The notes below the pieces were generated by a model that was not told where the DNA came from, made no database searches, and worked only from the letters and a program-made list of their open reading frames with translations. From Galerina marginata (taxonomy: Eukaryota; Basidiomycota; Agaricomycetes; Agaricales; Galerinaceae), in assembly GCA_023014335.1 (NCBI GenBank), contig JAECYW010000019.1:248001-312000 (forward strand): DNA of 64,000 nt, read 5' to 3'. Shown here in pieces: positions 46,490 to 59,956 of the stretch (position 1 is the stretch's first letter; each line of letters opens with the position of its first letter). The position numbers and the translations under genes are program-made.

Positions 46490-48768
46490 ATGCCGGACAC
46501 AGGGACACCACCTGTAATTCCTATCCAGTTCCAGCAATACAAGTACGTTCTTCTACCATATCGTTCCATGTTTACTAATGCGTTGAATTATCTCTGTTCG
46601 AAACAGTTCCTATATCGTTGACCCACAATGGCAACGGAAGTTCTCGATAATTTGGCCATCTTTTCTGGCATTCGTCCTTCTGCTGTCCGTTCCTCATCTC
46701 ATACGATCTATGAGAAATGGAAGGGCGTACTCCACATTACTGGGCATATCAGAAGACTTGACAGGGAATGACTATACCTCTATTGCAATGCCGGCTTCGG
46801 AAACTGGGAATAAAAGCCCAAGGAAGTTATCACCCTCTTTTTTCAGGAGGATAGAGAACTTTTTGGGGACACTGGGATCCATCTTTTATTGGACTCTCCC
46901 TGGTATTGGTTTGAACGCCGGCCAAAGTATGTGCTTCACGATGCGCGGGCTTTCTATCTCCGACCTTCTAAATTAATTCTGCTTCTGCTCAGTCTTGATT
47001 CTTACGGCGTATGTCATTACCGTCGTCCTATGCATTGTTCTGGATGCGCCACTAATGAGTAACTCCAATCGTGCGGGTACGTTCATTCCTAACTATAGCT
47101 TTGATGTCATCTTATCGTAGATATTAAGGATTCATTGCGCTCGCTCAATTTCCAATCGTTTTCCTGTTCGCCACCAAGAATTCGATCGTATCTCTGCTTT
47201 TGGGTCCTGGAAATGGTTACGAGAAACTTAATTTTATTCATCGATGGTCTGGGCGAGTCATGTTCCTTGGAGGAGTCCTTCATGGATCGCTGTGGATAAG
47301 AAACCATCTCCAGTACGATATACCGATTCTCGGACAGCAGAAGGAAACTTCCGGGGTCGCTTCTCTCGGTCTGCTATCCGTCATCGTTTTATCTTCGCTT
47401 AGACCCGTTAGGCGTTTTTGCTACGAAGTTTTCTATGCAATTCAGTAAGTTACACCTGTCTATTTCGCGTTCGATAACGCTAATATTGTTCATCCAGTAT
47501 GCTTTCTTTCGTAGCCTTCTTCGTCACGGTTTGCTATCACACTATCTATGCTTCCCCATGGATCTTTCCGCCGCTCGCCTTTTACGGCCTTGATATTTTA
47601 ATGCGTATGTTCCGACATAGAATCAAAGACGCAGTCCTTGTTCCAGTTGGGAATCAGATGACGCTCGTAAGACAATCCCCCTTTAATATGACCATGCTGG
47701 CTCACAGATAATCAGATTCACGTTCCGTATTCAACGTCTGGCTGGATAGCCGGCCAGCATGTCCGCCTTCGCGTATTCTTCTCGGGCCGGATCTTTGAAT
47801 CGCACCCTCTCTCTATCTTTTCTGCCCCTCCTGAGGTCTCCTGTATCACGTCCATGCCACAAGGCGTGTCATTTGGAGTCCGAGCTTGCGGGGACTGGTC
47901 GAAAGCCCTTAATCAATTTGCATTACAAAGCGTTGCCGAGCTTCAAGGACCGACCTGTGAAAAGGGTATCGAGCACCAAACGCCCCACATCCCCGTGGAA
48001 GTCCCCATTCAAGTTATGTTGGACGGTCCTTATGGAGGGTGCAGCGTCGACCTCGGGAATTATGAGACGGCATTGTTATTTGCCGGTGGATCGGGTATCA
48101 CCTTCACTTTGGGTGTTCTTGATGATATTGTCGGTCGGTGCGTTAGGCAAGGCAGGAAGCACGGGGAAATTACAAGGAGGATTGAATTTGCTTGGTGTGT
48201 TCGTTCGTTTGGTCAGTCTCAATCTTCATTCTTGGTCTTTAATTAATCCTACCTATTAACACATTGATTATCAGGATCCATCGATTGGTTTGCGCCTGCT
48301 CTGATGGATATTGCGAACGTCGCAGCGTTATCTTCGGCATCTCCCAATCCATTAGATCTTCATATTTCGATATATGTGACGTGTTTATGCAACCCAGAAG
48401 CCATACCACCTATCCCCAACTGCGACGTCACCATTATCCGTCCCTCGATTTACCGCGTCCTTATGGACCTCACCACCCCCCAAAATAGAGCCTCGGAAAA
48501 GGGTATTCCCAGTTCGCGTCCTTCATTGTCCGCTGTGTCGGACAAGGTGGTGGCTAAGGCCGACATCGAAGTCGACGAGTCAGCTGAGGACGCCAGTCCT
48601 AGCTCTCAATTGCCATGGGTGAAACCTGGTGGTGGTCTCGCTGTCTGCGCCAGCGGCCCTGAGAGTCTAAGTAGAGAAGCGTCAAATGCCATCGCCCGCC
48701 TGGAGATGTCAGGAAGGGGTAGGCAGCTACGAGGGATAGGATTACATACCGAGGTTTTCACGCTCTGA
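46490..48768 (+). CDS. Ferric/cupric reductase (FRE/NOX-like transmembrane flavocytochrome)
   Basis: Seven exons give 643 residues: 46490-46542, 46607-46926, 46993-47076, 47129-47444, 47498-47666, 47716-48211, 48275-48768. The N-terminal half has several membrane helices, with haem-binding histidines in FIHRWSGRVMFLGGVLHGSLW and VCYHTIYASPW. The FAD-binding site is HPLSIFSAP, after AGQHVRLRVFFSG. The NAD(P)H site shows GGSGITFTLG and the C-terminal CASGPESL. The enzyme moves electrons from NADPH across the membrane to Fe(III) or Cu(II). Its neighbour CTR would take up the copper. In the intron before exon 6, the acceptor at 47715 rather than 47708 keeps the frame (MTL-IHVPYSTSGWIAGQH). Confidence 0.92.
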
Positions 48769-50102
48769 CAGCGATATGAACACTGTTGTACTGTTCATAG
48801 GGTTTAGTTGTATGTATTATTATAAGCTGTCGCCGGTCATTCATTCCCAATCATTAAGTTCCTAAAATTATTCTGTTTTTCTTGAAGTTGGCTCTGACTG
48901 TTGATGTCGCCATGTCATTGCCCCAGTTTGTCGGGGAAACATCAAAAGAACAAATCCCGACTTATTGAACATCTTCGAACCTGATTGAAAATTATGGAGG
49001 CTGATTCAAGCCAATGTGCAGGAATCGGCTCAAATATGTGAGGTTAATCTCTTGTCAGCTTCGAAGATGTTTAATAGCTTTTGATATCTTTTTTGGCGTT
49101 TTTCCGACATTCGAATTTCACGGACAAGATACTTTAAACTCATCAACCGGACAGAAACATAACATTTTAGTGACGCTTACCGGTATGACGACTGGGGCCT
49201 CATATAGTAGAGGTCGCCCTGGTACTTCCGATTTTTCACGTTGGTAGAACTGCAGAATTCTTTGCAGATGCGGTGTTGCTGCTCATTTCTGCCCGTGATC
49301 CAGTCCACAAAAATCTCACGGTTGACAGTTGTCGGGAGTGCAGTAGTTTTTGTTGATCATATCTCCTCTGATCTCACTTGTGGACTGTTTTCACATCGAA
49401 TCTCACGTCTTTCTAGCTGTCTCGCGAAACCATGGATGCTCTAACCACTCAGTGTTAAAAGGCCTAGGATGTGGACTCCTTTATGACACACTTCTATCTG
49501 AGTACTTGCCTTCAATTCGCCCTGTAGTGGAGATCTCGGTGCGATACTTTGCCTTAAAATTCGGACGACAAGTCAAAGGAAATGCTAGAGCGGTTGCGTT
49601 GGCAGGTGTGGGCATCTGTTGGAGGCGGAAACATGTGAAATCCATTCTTGTCCCCCTCTCAGCTACAGGCGATATCTTTGAACTTGATGTTTGAAGGAGG
49701 GCCTTCACTTTCCTGACTTGTGACTTGATTCATGATTTTTTTTCTCTATGCAGACCGATTAGTAGAAGAAATGTCGCACGCGAACGCGTGTTAGCTTCCT
49801 TGGTTGGGCATATTGCTCATGACGCAGTGTCGAGACATTCACCACACCGTATGAGCGCTGTTCGGCAAAGCATTTGCCTATGGTCCCGTTGCTATTTCTA
49901 ATGAACCTCGTCATGGGCCTCTTGCAGTTATCAGGCCAGCCTGGCTTACTGTCGATCTTGATCTCTCCTATACTCCTGGACCACGAAAAGCTTGCCTGAC
50001 ATTAGTGAGCGTTTTTCTGCCCAGTCCCCCCCGCATTTTTCTTCATCGCTCATGATCCTGGTACTTTCGCTTTAAGGCCGTAGTTGCATCATACCATCCA
50101 TT
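48769..50102. other. Intergenic, no gene recognised
   Basis: Frames such as 49350-49694 are open but have no recognised domain or start context. The end holds the promoter of the F-box gene at 50103. Confidence 0.45.
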
Positions 50103-51662
50103 ATGTTCGAACCGGCTATCCTGCCCTCGAAAAAGGTTGTCTCAAGTTCACATAGAGGAGCAGACGCCTTAAATCACAGAATACAAAACCAATTTAGTCC
50201 GGCGTTGCAACTCTGCTCCGATATCCTCGAATACCTCTTTCTTTTGGCCGCAAATCTCGAGCCCGATACCTCGTCTCTCTTTCGCGCAGTCGTTTCCTAT
50301 TCACAGACATGTCACGATTGGCGAGTTGTCGCCCTGTCTTCTAAATCACTTTGGGTTCAACTTATCGACTTCGAGGGTCGATCCTGCCAATGGAACGAGG
50401 AAATGCTTCGTCGATCTTATCCCCTCCCAATCCACTTATCATACCATTCAAGTACATATATGGATGCGAAGGTGCTACGTGTCCAACTCCGTCACTTGGA
50501 TAGGATTCAGAGCTATTCTGTGGGTTGTGCTGCCGCTGACTGGGACACCCTCATTTCCCTGCTCAACCAACCAGCTGAGTCTCTCGAAGAGCTTTATTTG
50601 ACCTGTTATCACTCAACCGGACGCAATGGCTTAGAATCTCCAATTTCTCCACTATTTCTGTCTAGTGACTACGCGTTTAACCTCCGTCAGCTGGGGGTGA
50701 AGGCGTGTAGCGTAGATTTTCGATCTCCCGCGCTGCGGTCGCTCACCTGCTTACGGGTCATGGATCTCGCCCCCCACAATTCGCCTACGGCAGCAGAGTG
50801 GCTGAACCATCTTCACGAAATGCCTTCGCTCGTAGAACTCCTTCTTCTGAACGCCATACTCCCATCGAAATATCAACCTGCCGAATTCGCTGCCTTCAAC
50901 TATCAGGGCCGCATGCCCCACATCGTCGACCTTGAACTCAAAGCCCCACTTTCCGACATTTCTTCCTTATTGCATCATCTCCCAATGCCCAGACAGTGCC
51001 ATTGGTCGCTCGAATGTCTTCAGTCCGCCCCAGGATCCGAGCTCGATAAGGTTTTACAGGTTTTTTCCAACGGACTTCGCGGTGCTTGTTCATCGAACGT
51101 ACCATGCCCGCTCCTTATTGCCGCTCATGGATTCGACATTTTCTTGCGCAGCGAAAATTACTCCTCTGAACTATCCTCTGAACTCAGCCTTTTCACCACC
51201 TTCCGCGCTCCAGAGGATCGCGATTGGATTTCGCTTTTCCCAGAAGTTGCCGCTGGACTTGCGCAAGCGATGCCGCAAATCACCTCACTGGAAGTCAACG
51301 TTCCCATTGTACTTCCTTCCCTGCTAGCTCTACTCCGCCGAGCATCAAGATTAAATACATTGGTAAATATGCCACCGAAGATGTCGAAAACCCTGCTTCC
51401 CCACCTCCAAACCCTCTTGGCCTCTGGGGAAATCACGTTCCCGTTCTTAGACTGTATCGTTTTTACCGACGATTGGTCGATGTGGGGTGAGAGTTTTCAG
51501 AACTTTCTTTCCTTCTTGCGTTGGCGATTACAGATGGGCTCGCCGATTCGAATGGTTTACTTTCTCCGGTGTATGATACTCGAAGATATCGTCAAAGAGT
51601 TAATGGCATTGGGAGTCAATGTAGATGGCGATTCAGAGGGTGTCCGATGGCAGAATTTCTAA
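50103..51662 (+). CDS. F-box-like protein with leucine-rich repeat region
   Basis: One uninterrupted frame of 519 codons. An F-box-like segment lies near residues 35-85 (LQLCSDILEYLFLLAANLEP, then SYSQTCHDWRVVALSSKSLW), typical of the large agaricomycete F-box family. The rest is made of irregular leucine-rich segments such as LRQLGVKACSVDFRSPALRSL and MPSLVELLLLNAILPS. Such proteins act as substrate receptors of SCF ubiquitin ligases; the target cannot be told. No signal peptide or membrane helix is seen. Confidence 0.8.
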   Translation: MFEPAILPSKKVVSSSHRGADALNHRIQNQFSPALQLCSDILEYLFLLAANLEPDTSSLFRAVVSYSQTCHDWRVVALSSKSLWVQLIDFEGRSCQWNEEMLRRSYPLPIHLSYHSSTYMDAKVLRVQLRHLDRIQSYSVGCAAADWDTLISLLNQPAESLEELYLTCYHSTGRNGLESPISPLFLSSDYAFNLRQLGVKACSVDFRSPALRSLTCLRVMDLAPHNSPTAAEWLNHLHEMPSLVELLLLNAILPSKYQPAEFAAFNYQGRMPHIVDLELKAPLSDISSLLHHLPMPRQCHWSLECLQSAPGSELDKVLQVFSNGLRGACSSNVPCPLLIAAHGFDIFLRSENYSSELSSELSLFTTFRAPEDRDWISLFPEVAAGLAQAMPQITSLEVNVPIVLPSLLALLRRASRLNTLVNMPPKMSKTLLPHLQTLLASGEITFPFLDCIVFTDDWSMWGESFQNFLSFLRWRLQMGSPIRMVYFLRCMILEDIVKELMALGVNVDGDSEGVRWQNF

Positions 51663-52152
51663 GCAGTATGTACTGTAGTCGTTCGCTCGTTTATTTCACT
51701 TTAGCAATGCACCTTTTGCTCTATATTCCAGTTTCAAGTCGCCTTTCACGGGCCACACTGAGCCTTCTCATCTCAGTAAAGCAACCAATATATTTCACCA
51801 TCTCGAAAAATCGAACTTGGACTCAAATCCACCTATTTTGTACTAGCCATCCCGGAATCTCCTCATACGTCCGTTTTGCTTCTTAATCGCTAACGATGCC
51901 GTTTAGCCATCCTGTGGAATGGCTCGATTTTCAAGCGTATTCTAGGTGTCGAAAATCCGCATACAGACCGTCCTCGCAGCCCCAAGAAAACTCCGCATAC
52001 AGCTCTCTGGAGCAAAATCTACATCGTAGAGATTTATTGGGCATGGGTTGTCGGCCCGACAAAGAGGATGTAGATAAGATAAGATAAAAAAAATCCAAAC
52101 CATGGGAACAGCCACATTCGTCCTCTTCACTTTATACCATCACTTCGTTGAC
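51663..52152. other. Short intergenic region between the F-box genes
   Basis: No gene recognised. An in-frame upstream ATG at 52102 could extend the next protein by 17 residues. Confidence 0.5.
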
Positions 52153-54481
52153 ATGTTTTTGGACCTTCCTGCGGAAATCATCGTCCAGATACTACAGAAG
52201 CTCGTCACGCAAGACCTTTTCGCCTGCCAGTTGACCAGCAGATACCTCCACAACATCGTGAAGGAGTCTGTGGTGTTACAATATGGCGCCACCCTTGCCT
52301 TTGCAAATGCGGAGGACAACCCGTGCTCCAACCACCCTGTGGCAGAGAAACTTCGAGCGTTGAAATCAGGAGAGAAAGCTTGGTCATTCTTACGGCCAGT
52401 TTTCACCAAGTCGGTCCCCGTAACACATGGGCAGTCTGGTATCTACGACCTTTCAGCCGGAGTCTACTTACTGAGCAACTCGTCTCGAACTGCGTTGCAT
52501 TATCTTAGACTGCCCAGCAACGAAGACGAGGATACGAGTTGGCAAAAGATACATTCTGAGAAGGTGCTCATCGACATCGGGCTGTGTCTATATGAGCACG
52601 ACTTGATCGTGATCGTCACCAAGTACGGCCTTATTCTACTCCTTTGTTTTTGGTGTCTTACCCTTCCGTGCATTCGAACTTACAGAACGCCACATCGAGA
52701 GCACGTCGACAGTCCTATAATCTATAACATCGAGCTTGACTTGGTCGAGTTTTCAACTGGAAAATCACACCCGCAAGCTCGCGAGAGCTGCATCCGTGTT
52801 ATCAGCACGGAATCGGAGAATGCATCAGTCGGAATGGAGATTGTTGGCGATAATCTGATTCTCGTTTTGTCGTTTCCAGGAATGCGTCAACTAGATGACT
52901 GTATCTTCATTTTTGAATGGAAAACGGGTGTGCTAAAAGCTGTGAGTCGTCCTTCCTTCCAAGTAATGCCATTTTCAAATCTCGTCCAGAGCTTCCTAGC
53001 ACCATACCGTAGCTACTCTGGCCCTATATTTCTTACAGAACAACTGATTGTAATTCCGAACACGCGTACCATGGCCCTCGACTTTTTCATCATCCCATCT
53101 AAACCCACGGTCGTTTCCCCTACACCCGTCCTCATTCTTGGCCTTCCTGCGCTCGCAGATGGCCGCTTCCTCGGGGCGATGGCATGTCGCTCTGAGCCTA
53201 ATCCTATCGGTGCAAGCTCATACCTAAGAAAGCAAAAAGATCAGGGTGATGCAGATCCGCAGAATGATGACGCGGGATCAGATCCACGCCGCGCATTCCT
53301 GGCTCGCGCAGAAGATGCAATATGTATATTTGAGCTCCATATTCTGGTACTGCAGGTCCTCATGCAGGGCGGTGGGCCGAATATGCACATTCAGTTCAGG
53401 CATCACTTTACGTTCGTCGTGCATAGGAAGTCGTTGGCAGCCCTCGTCGAGAAGTACGGGAGAAAAGAGGACGACGCCAATGATGTGGATATCACTCCTT
53501 CAGGAACGCGGCCTGACAGTACAGTTCCTCCAGGTTCTTCTGCGCCCACCATCCCATGGGCTGTATGGGGCCCGCCTATCACGAGATGGTTCAACTCGGA
53601 CAACATTTCTTCGCACTGGATCACATCAACGGCAGGGCAGCGCTACGTCCGTATGGAAGGCAGCCCCCCGGAATCAGGCGTCCCAATCCATGTGATGGAT
53701 TTTAACCCGCACAACATTCGCAAGATGAAGAAATACTTGTCTGGCGAATACTCAGAGGAAGACGACAGCGACGAAGACGAGAAAGGCCCGAAAGTTAATA
53801 TAAGCAAAGGGATGGTTGATGAACTAGAAGAAAGCTCAGAAATACCCCATTTTCAGCAGGGTTCATCGACGACGACGGCAGAGCCTCCTATCGCTCTGCA
53901 ACCGTTTCCGTACACTGTCGTCCCGCCTTCCCCCAGTCCAACGGCTCCGTTCAATTTTTCGGCCCTTGCGGAGAATGGTGGGCACGTCGATGTAGACGTC
54001 GCAGGGTCCCCATGGGAAATGGATCCTGGGGCGGAATACGAAGAAGATTTTGAGGACTGGGGACCTAGTACTCGGTATGTGCAAAAATTTCAAATTATTC
54101 TTCCCAACTTTAAGCTGACGGTTTTGTTTGCCTTCGAATAGGGCAAGCAATCGTTTCTGGTGCGTTTCGGATATGGAGCAGGTCCAGCCAGCGCACGTGT
54201 TTGCAGAGCCTGTAGCAGGCGCCTTGCCTTACGTCGCTTGTGCTTCGGAGGAGCGGTACACATTCAATGGTGTGCTTTTAGATGAAGAGAGGGTAATTGG
54301 ACTGCGGGTGGGTCGTCTTTTTTTTCTTTCCCGATAATACTCTTCGATTTTCGGCTTTGAGATCATCATGGTCTAGCATTCTGACCTCAGTAATCGGTTC
54401 TGATGTTTTCCCTCCTTTTTATAGACGAACGATGTTGACAACGGTAATATTCAAGTTGTAGAGATACTTCACTTTGGGTGA
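52153..54481 (+). CDS. F-box protein with long beta-rich C-terminal region
   Basis: Three exons, 52153-54074, 54142-54307 and 54425-54481. The protein starts directly with an F-box (MFLDLPAEIIVQILQKL, then FACQLTSRYLHNIV). About 550 residues of mixed beta-type sequence follow, a pattern seen in many mushroom F-box proteins with a propeller-like body. Near the C terminus is an acidic stretch (EEDDSDEDEKG). The ATG at 52153 is preferred because it begins the F-box at once; an upstream in-frame ATG at 52102 gives a hydrophobic extension. The last intron is 117 bases. Predicted role: substrate receptor in an SCF ubiquitin ligase, target unknown. It is unrelated in sequence to its F-box neighbour outside the motif. 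Confidence 0.78.
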
Positions 54482-57400
54482 CAATACTGGATACGCAGGA
54501 TGTAGCTCCAATTCTTTCTCTACCACCGTCAAATATGCGCAGTACTCCTAACACGCTCCATCTAAACGAGTGCTACCTCGTCCGCATGCAAAATTCTTTG
54601 AAAACAACCATTTCCTGTCCTCGGAATGTCGTAATTATCATTCAGAGGTTGTCTGTGTATAAAACGTCAGCACGTCAGAGACATCACTGCCAAACGAACC
54701 GCAGGCAATCTCGCAGGCTTGAACATCCCCTGTTCCATCACAGGCAGCCGATGTCGGATTGGCGGAACAGCAGTTGGTGCAGAATTGACGACATATCTGA
54801 ACTGGATAAACGGTGGATATAAGTAAGGGGTAAGTTTGAAGGCGTACAGGAAGAAGAACGTATTTTACTGACGGTGGGTGTGCGTGGTTGCGCGCCGGGA
54901 AGGAAGCAAGTAACGGCTGAAGAGGCGGCGGCTTGCATAGGTAAAGGGAGAAGACCGATAAGGGACAAGAGGACGATAATTGAGAAGTACATTATTGGGC
55001 GGTGATTTAACCGCCTAAGAGCCTCGAATATAAGATATCTTATATCTCTCGCCTTCACTCACAGGGGCAGGCACTCGGAGAGAAGGAGTCCCGTTTGTCA
55101 TGAGTTGAACAGGCGAATTGACAGGGTGGACGAACGACACTAATGGTTTGCATGTCCGAGCGGATAGGAGTTCTCCCCCTCTTCAAATTATAGAAAAAAC
55201 TTTTATCGCACAGAATCCTTGCTATGCAAATCTTTGAGTCAGCTTTGAGTATGGTCGTGTATGCCCATGTATTATTTCTCCTGATATTATTACCTTGCTT
55301 CCTCCGTTGAAAGTACTGCCTGCCTATAAATAGCAAGACGCCATGCCGCGTCGCGTCCTGTCGAGAAAGGTCACGCGACATGCCAAATTTGCACATGATG
55401 GAGTGATTCACTACTGAGGTCAGAATATTTTGACGGGGTCAAAAGGTCATGGCAAGTCGTTTTGATTTTAACCGTACATTTTGCAGTGGGCCCTTCTCAT
55501 AAAATGGGACAGCAAAAAGTCTTCGCAAAATCCGAGCGACGTGACTCGTATTTTGACCACTGGCAAAATTTTCCCACCACAGTAGTGATATTTTGACTGG
55601 GCATCCGTTCCGTACCCCATTGGCAAGCGAGAAATTGTCACCATTTTTTAGGTATCGTCTGACCTAGCTAGAGAGTTTGGGAATTATGTATGTGTTCAAT
55701 GACGGCTTACTCACGTTTTCAGACCAATTCAAGTGATCCAGTGGTCCTCGCACGATATCATTCGATGAGCGTCTACTGACACAAAATCCACGCTCCGAGG
55801 AATGTCCGATGCTAGCTACCGACGTACATAGAATGGTTCATTCAAATTTCGATCAGTTGGCCGGCTACTTCCTCTGGAGCAAACCACCCTCGCTTCGTAT
55901 TAAAGTTCAGCGATTCCGGGAACTTGAATATTTGGCTCCGCGGACTACCTCCGGGTTTGGTTCCGAGATTTGCGGAACCTTTTGAGCAGAATGGAGTCGG
56001 AAGTTGGCCATTGGACCTTCGGTTGCGCGACCCTTCCCTTCTCTTCCTTTCCCGCAACGATCCATCGTCGTCACCCCTGGCGATTTTTCGCATGAGATGA
56101 ACCGACAATGGTTATTTAATTTTCCTTTTACGCTGGTTTGCTTCCGCTTGAAGCAGGGTCAGCAGCCGCTCTAAAAGTCAAAATAACGTCCATCGCGTGC
56201 TCAGTGCCTCGTTTTCTCGAGGAGATAACGATGATGTTATAATCTCACCTCCAAACTTCGATGCCTACACAGCGCTGAGGTCTCTTTATGACTTAGTAGC
56301 TATCGTCCAATTGTGTTTAGCAGCTCGGTAGGTATCCCAGTCGACATCGACAATATCATTGGCTGCTGCTGATTGACTCAATATCTGCCGATATTTCTTC
56401 CAATCCACTCATAATACGTAAACTTTTTGCAGAAGAACAGAGACGGCACTGGTGACATGTGAGTCCACTGCCTGACATCGCACAAGATAAGCCGCTAGTC
56501 GTCGCAGTGGCAGGTTCCTTGCCCGAATGCTTCCCTATCCTATGAAGAAAATTTGTAGAAACAGGCAACACCCGCCATCTTTCGTGGTAAAAAACATCAT
56601 GTACAGTCGTAGAGTAGATTTTGTCGTAATAATTACCTATCGCGCATTTGCAATTGTCAAGCAGGCGGAGCACTTTTTTTCAATGCTGTTTCTCCCCTGC
56701 TACCTTTACGGTGGTAGCCGGGTAGCACGGTGTCCTTCTATTCTTCCATGGCATGCATCCCCCAGGTCGTATCTCATAACTTTTTTATACCTATGTCGGA
56801 TAGTACCCTCTTTTCGATTGGACAACCTGTTAAACTCCCGCTTGCACTTTATGCCTAGAGATCTCGGCCCTGCATTCGAAAGTGGTATCCGCGAAGGCAC
56901 CGATTGCCAAACGACCATTCTAACTGGCTTCCTGGTCCTTAGTCCGGGCTTCGTATCCTCGTTCGGTCATGGTTCACAACCTAGTAACTACGGCCTAGCA
57001 CAAACATGAACGTAATTGGTGGAAATTTCCTACCTACACTCGTCCCTCTGACCAAGGAGAGGGGAAAATTAATGTTTTACATCCAAGAATGTTACTGAGC
57101 TATTGCGACAAAAAAAAATTCGTTAAAGTCTGGAAAGGTTTTACGAAACATAACTTTATGTGCACAGGTCCTCCCAAATGCGCGGCAATCCCGGGTCTAT
57201 CACAGCCTTTCACAGGTAACTAACCGAAGCATAGCAGCATGGAGTAATAATGAGGGGTAGTGCTTGTGAAACCTAGGTCATCTCAACGGGTAGCCTGGTG
57301 ACCACTGGTTGTGGCACGAGGTTCTCAAGGCAAAATAGAAAGGTTTCTGTCTCGGTCAAATTTTCTGGAGGTTTCTAATGAGGGCCTCAAAGCGTGCTTC

Positions 57401-57931
57401 GTTCAGAATGTCCCTTACCACCTGACACTCAGTGAGAAGTTAGTCATACACTTTTACTGGACCCGGATGCAGGCTACAATAATGGTTGTTAGAGACACAG
57501 CATTTTTTCTCCGAATGTAAATTTGAAAGGCGTTGAAAGGGGCATACTTGATACATAATGTGCTCTCGGACCCATTACCCGACTCTGACAATCATTCGGC
57601 TATAATTAGAATGGGCGCGTCGCGTCGCGTCAATCAGGCACCATCACGAGACCTTGATAAAATGACCAAGCATAGGTGCATGACCCATACTTGCAGGTAT
57701 TAGTGTGTCTAAGTGACGACTTCGAGCTGGACTCGGGTTATAATTTCCTGACTCTGGATGCGGTACTCGGCTCTTTCTGCTCCCACAAAGCTAGCATAAA
57801 GGGGTTTTTCGTAAATTATTCATACAAATTCGAGTCAGTGTTACAGATTTCGTCAAGTCACATACTTGGGTGCATACATGTTCGCTTTCATCCCGTTTGC
57901 CTCTGATTTCACATTCCAGAAACCAATGTAT
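54482..57931. other. Long intergenic stretch, no gene recognised
   Basis: No supported coding exon in 3.4 kb. A small inverted-repeat element is listed at 55409-55587. Frames such as 56527-57009 are open by chance and lack motifs. Confidence 0.45.
55409..55587. repeat. Possible MITE with imperfect terminal inverted repeats
   Basis: The ends read CACTACTGAGGTCAGAATAT and, on the opposite strand, CACTACTGTGGTGGGAAAAT. Both continue with TTTTG and then GGTCAAAA or a close match, so the arms match over about 36 bases with several mismatches. It is 179 bases long with no coding frame. A target-site duplication is not clear. Confidence 0.55.
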
Positions 57932-59956
57932 CTAGTTATGGGAAGAATCCGGAATCGGGGCTTTGAGAAGCGCAGAGAAAAACTCGAGCGATTCCTCCGT
58001 ATATGGTGGGTAGCGCGCGCCGAAGAACTTTTCTTCGCTGTAGAAAAGACAGAAGGATCAGAAAATAGACCAATGAAAATTGGAATGATATACGAAACTC
58101 GTAGGGAACATCGACTACGCCACGTTCGTAGACGAAGTTGTCGAAGCTGAACTTGAGAACTTGACGGCCATCTGTAAAGGCATGGTGTTTCAACGATATA
58201 GCGAGGAGCTGTTGTGAAACTACTCACAACCGGATTCGCCTACGCCACCGAATGGCATTTCGTTCACTGTAAGAGAAGATATATTATACATCTCGGCAAA
58301 ACAATTGGCGAGCCCGAACGATAAGTAGAAACACTTACTCGACACTTGTTGGAACGTATCTCCGATGGAGACACCACCGCTGTTCGTATTTGCTATAACT
58401 GAACAATATTTCCATTGAGAAGAATTAGAATTAAAATATTGTAGCACCCACTCTTCTTCTTGTTGGCCTCATTGCCCGAGAATATGTAAAGAACCAAGGG
58501 ATAGTCACTGCCATGAAGTCAGTACCATCGTAAACAACCAAACTGTTTTTTCTACACACCGGTCGTCGTTCAAATAATTGATGGCCTCATCGACATTATC
58601 GACCGAAACTATAGGCAAAATAGGCCCGAATATTTCCCTAGGTAAAATGTCAGTCGGGAGCCGGTTTTAATGGAGACAATTTATACTCTTCGAGCAAGGC
58701 ATCTCCCGGCTTAACATCCACGACGATAGTTGGCTCGAAACCGCGTTTCCCGGGTCCTTCTTCCCATTTACCCCCTAGGACAACTTTACCCTTTGTTCTA
58801 CCCAAAATGGTTTTTAACCTCTCGAAATGGGCTTCAGAAACCACGCGGCTGTAGGAGTCAGAGGTAAGGGCGCCTTGTGGGTAGAAAGCGCTGTGATGCT
58901 CTTTCAACGCTTCGACAAGAGCAGGGACAATGGCCTTCTCCGCAAGGATGTAGTCCGGGGCAACGCAGATCTGACCGCAGTTGTTGATCTTACCCCAGAG
59001 GATGCGTTTCGCGGAGATGGATATGTCAGCTGTGGAGTCGACAATGACCGGTGACTTGCCCCCGAGCTCAAGAGTGAGTGGCGTGAGGTGCTTAGCGGCA
59101 GCAGCGGAGATGATGCGCGCGACACGTCCATTCCCAGTGTAGAAAATGTGATCCCCTGGGAGAGCGAGAATGATATGGGAGCGACAACGAGTTGTGTCGG
59201 GTTTCAAAGAAAACAACGATGACTATCAGCTCGACAAAGCACGAAGAACGAAAATTCACGTACATTTCAATTCGAGAATCTTGGTTATCTCGGGAACGCC
59301 ACCAAGAGCGACGCGATACGCAGAGGAATCCAGGTATTTCGGCAGGGTCTTGGCTAGGAAAGATGAATAATGGGGCACCATTTCAGATGGCTTAAGCAGA
59401 GCGCAACAGCCCGCTGCAATCGCGCCGTACAGAGGTTGAAGACTCAGTATCATTGGGTAATTCCAAGGACTATTGATAAGCCATTTTGCGTCAAGGTTTG
59501 CGGTGAGAATCCGGAGTAAATGAATAGCACGTACGCTATGATCAGTACCACGCCTTTCGGATGCTTCTCAACAGTGGGATTCCAGCCTTGCTGCCACGCC
59601 TGGGTGGTAATGTGCTCAGGCTGGACCCATTCCTCGAGCTTATCTGCAGCGATGATGCATCTGTCGATAATAGGCACGACTTCTGCCATTATCGCCTCCT
59701 GCTTCGGTCGTCCGAGGTCCTGACGCAGACATTCGGCGAGCGCGTCAGAGTTATCCCTAGCGAATCGAGCAAGTTGGAGGAGTTGGTGACGACGCCATGC
59801 AATAGGCTTGGTAATTCCAGAACGAAACGTTTTGCGTAGGCTATCGTGAATCTAAAAGAGAATAAACATAGGTTGATAAAAGTAAAATCTTTAGTGAATT
59901 CACAGCAACAGATAACTTACGACTGGAATCTCGGCGATGGGGGTGTAGTCAGTCAT
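57932..59956 (-). CDS. Aldehyde dehydrogenase, class 3-like
   Basis: Ten exons give 477 residues: 59956-59921, 59851-59535, 59469-59264, 59155-58687, 58637-58560, 58507-58452, 58392-58339, 58266-58228, 58171-58099, 58037-57932. Family motifs occur in order: [27 protein letters not shown] (nucleotide binding), [10 protein letters not shown] with the catalytic Glu, [12 protein letters not shown] with the catalytic Cys, [10 protein letters not shown] and [11 protein letters not shown]. The length near 480 residues and the Y-P-P-Y near the C terminus ([14 protein letters not shown]) fit the class 3 fatty/aromatic aldehyde group. It oxidises aldehydes to acids with NAD(P). No N-terminal signal is seen; the C-terminal end (APIPDSSHN) is not hydrophobic, so a soluble location is likely. 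Confidence 0.92.

Noticed and set aside
47701..47760. A premature stop in the metalloreductase after MTL
   Set aside because: The stop appears only if the acceptor at 47708 is used; the next AG at 47715 restores the family motif IHVPYSTSGWIAGQH.
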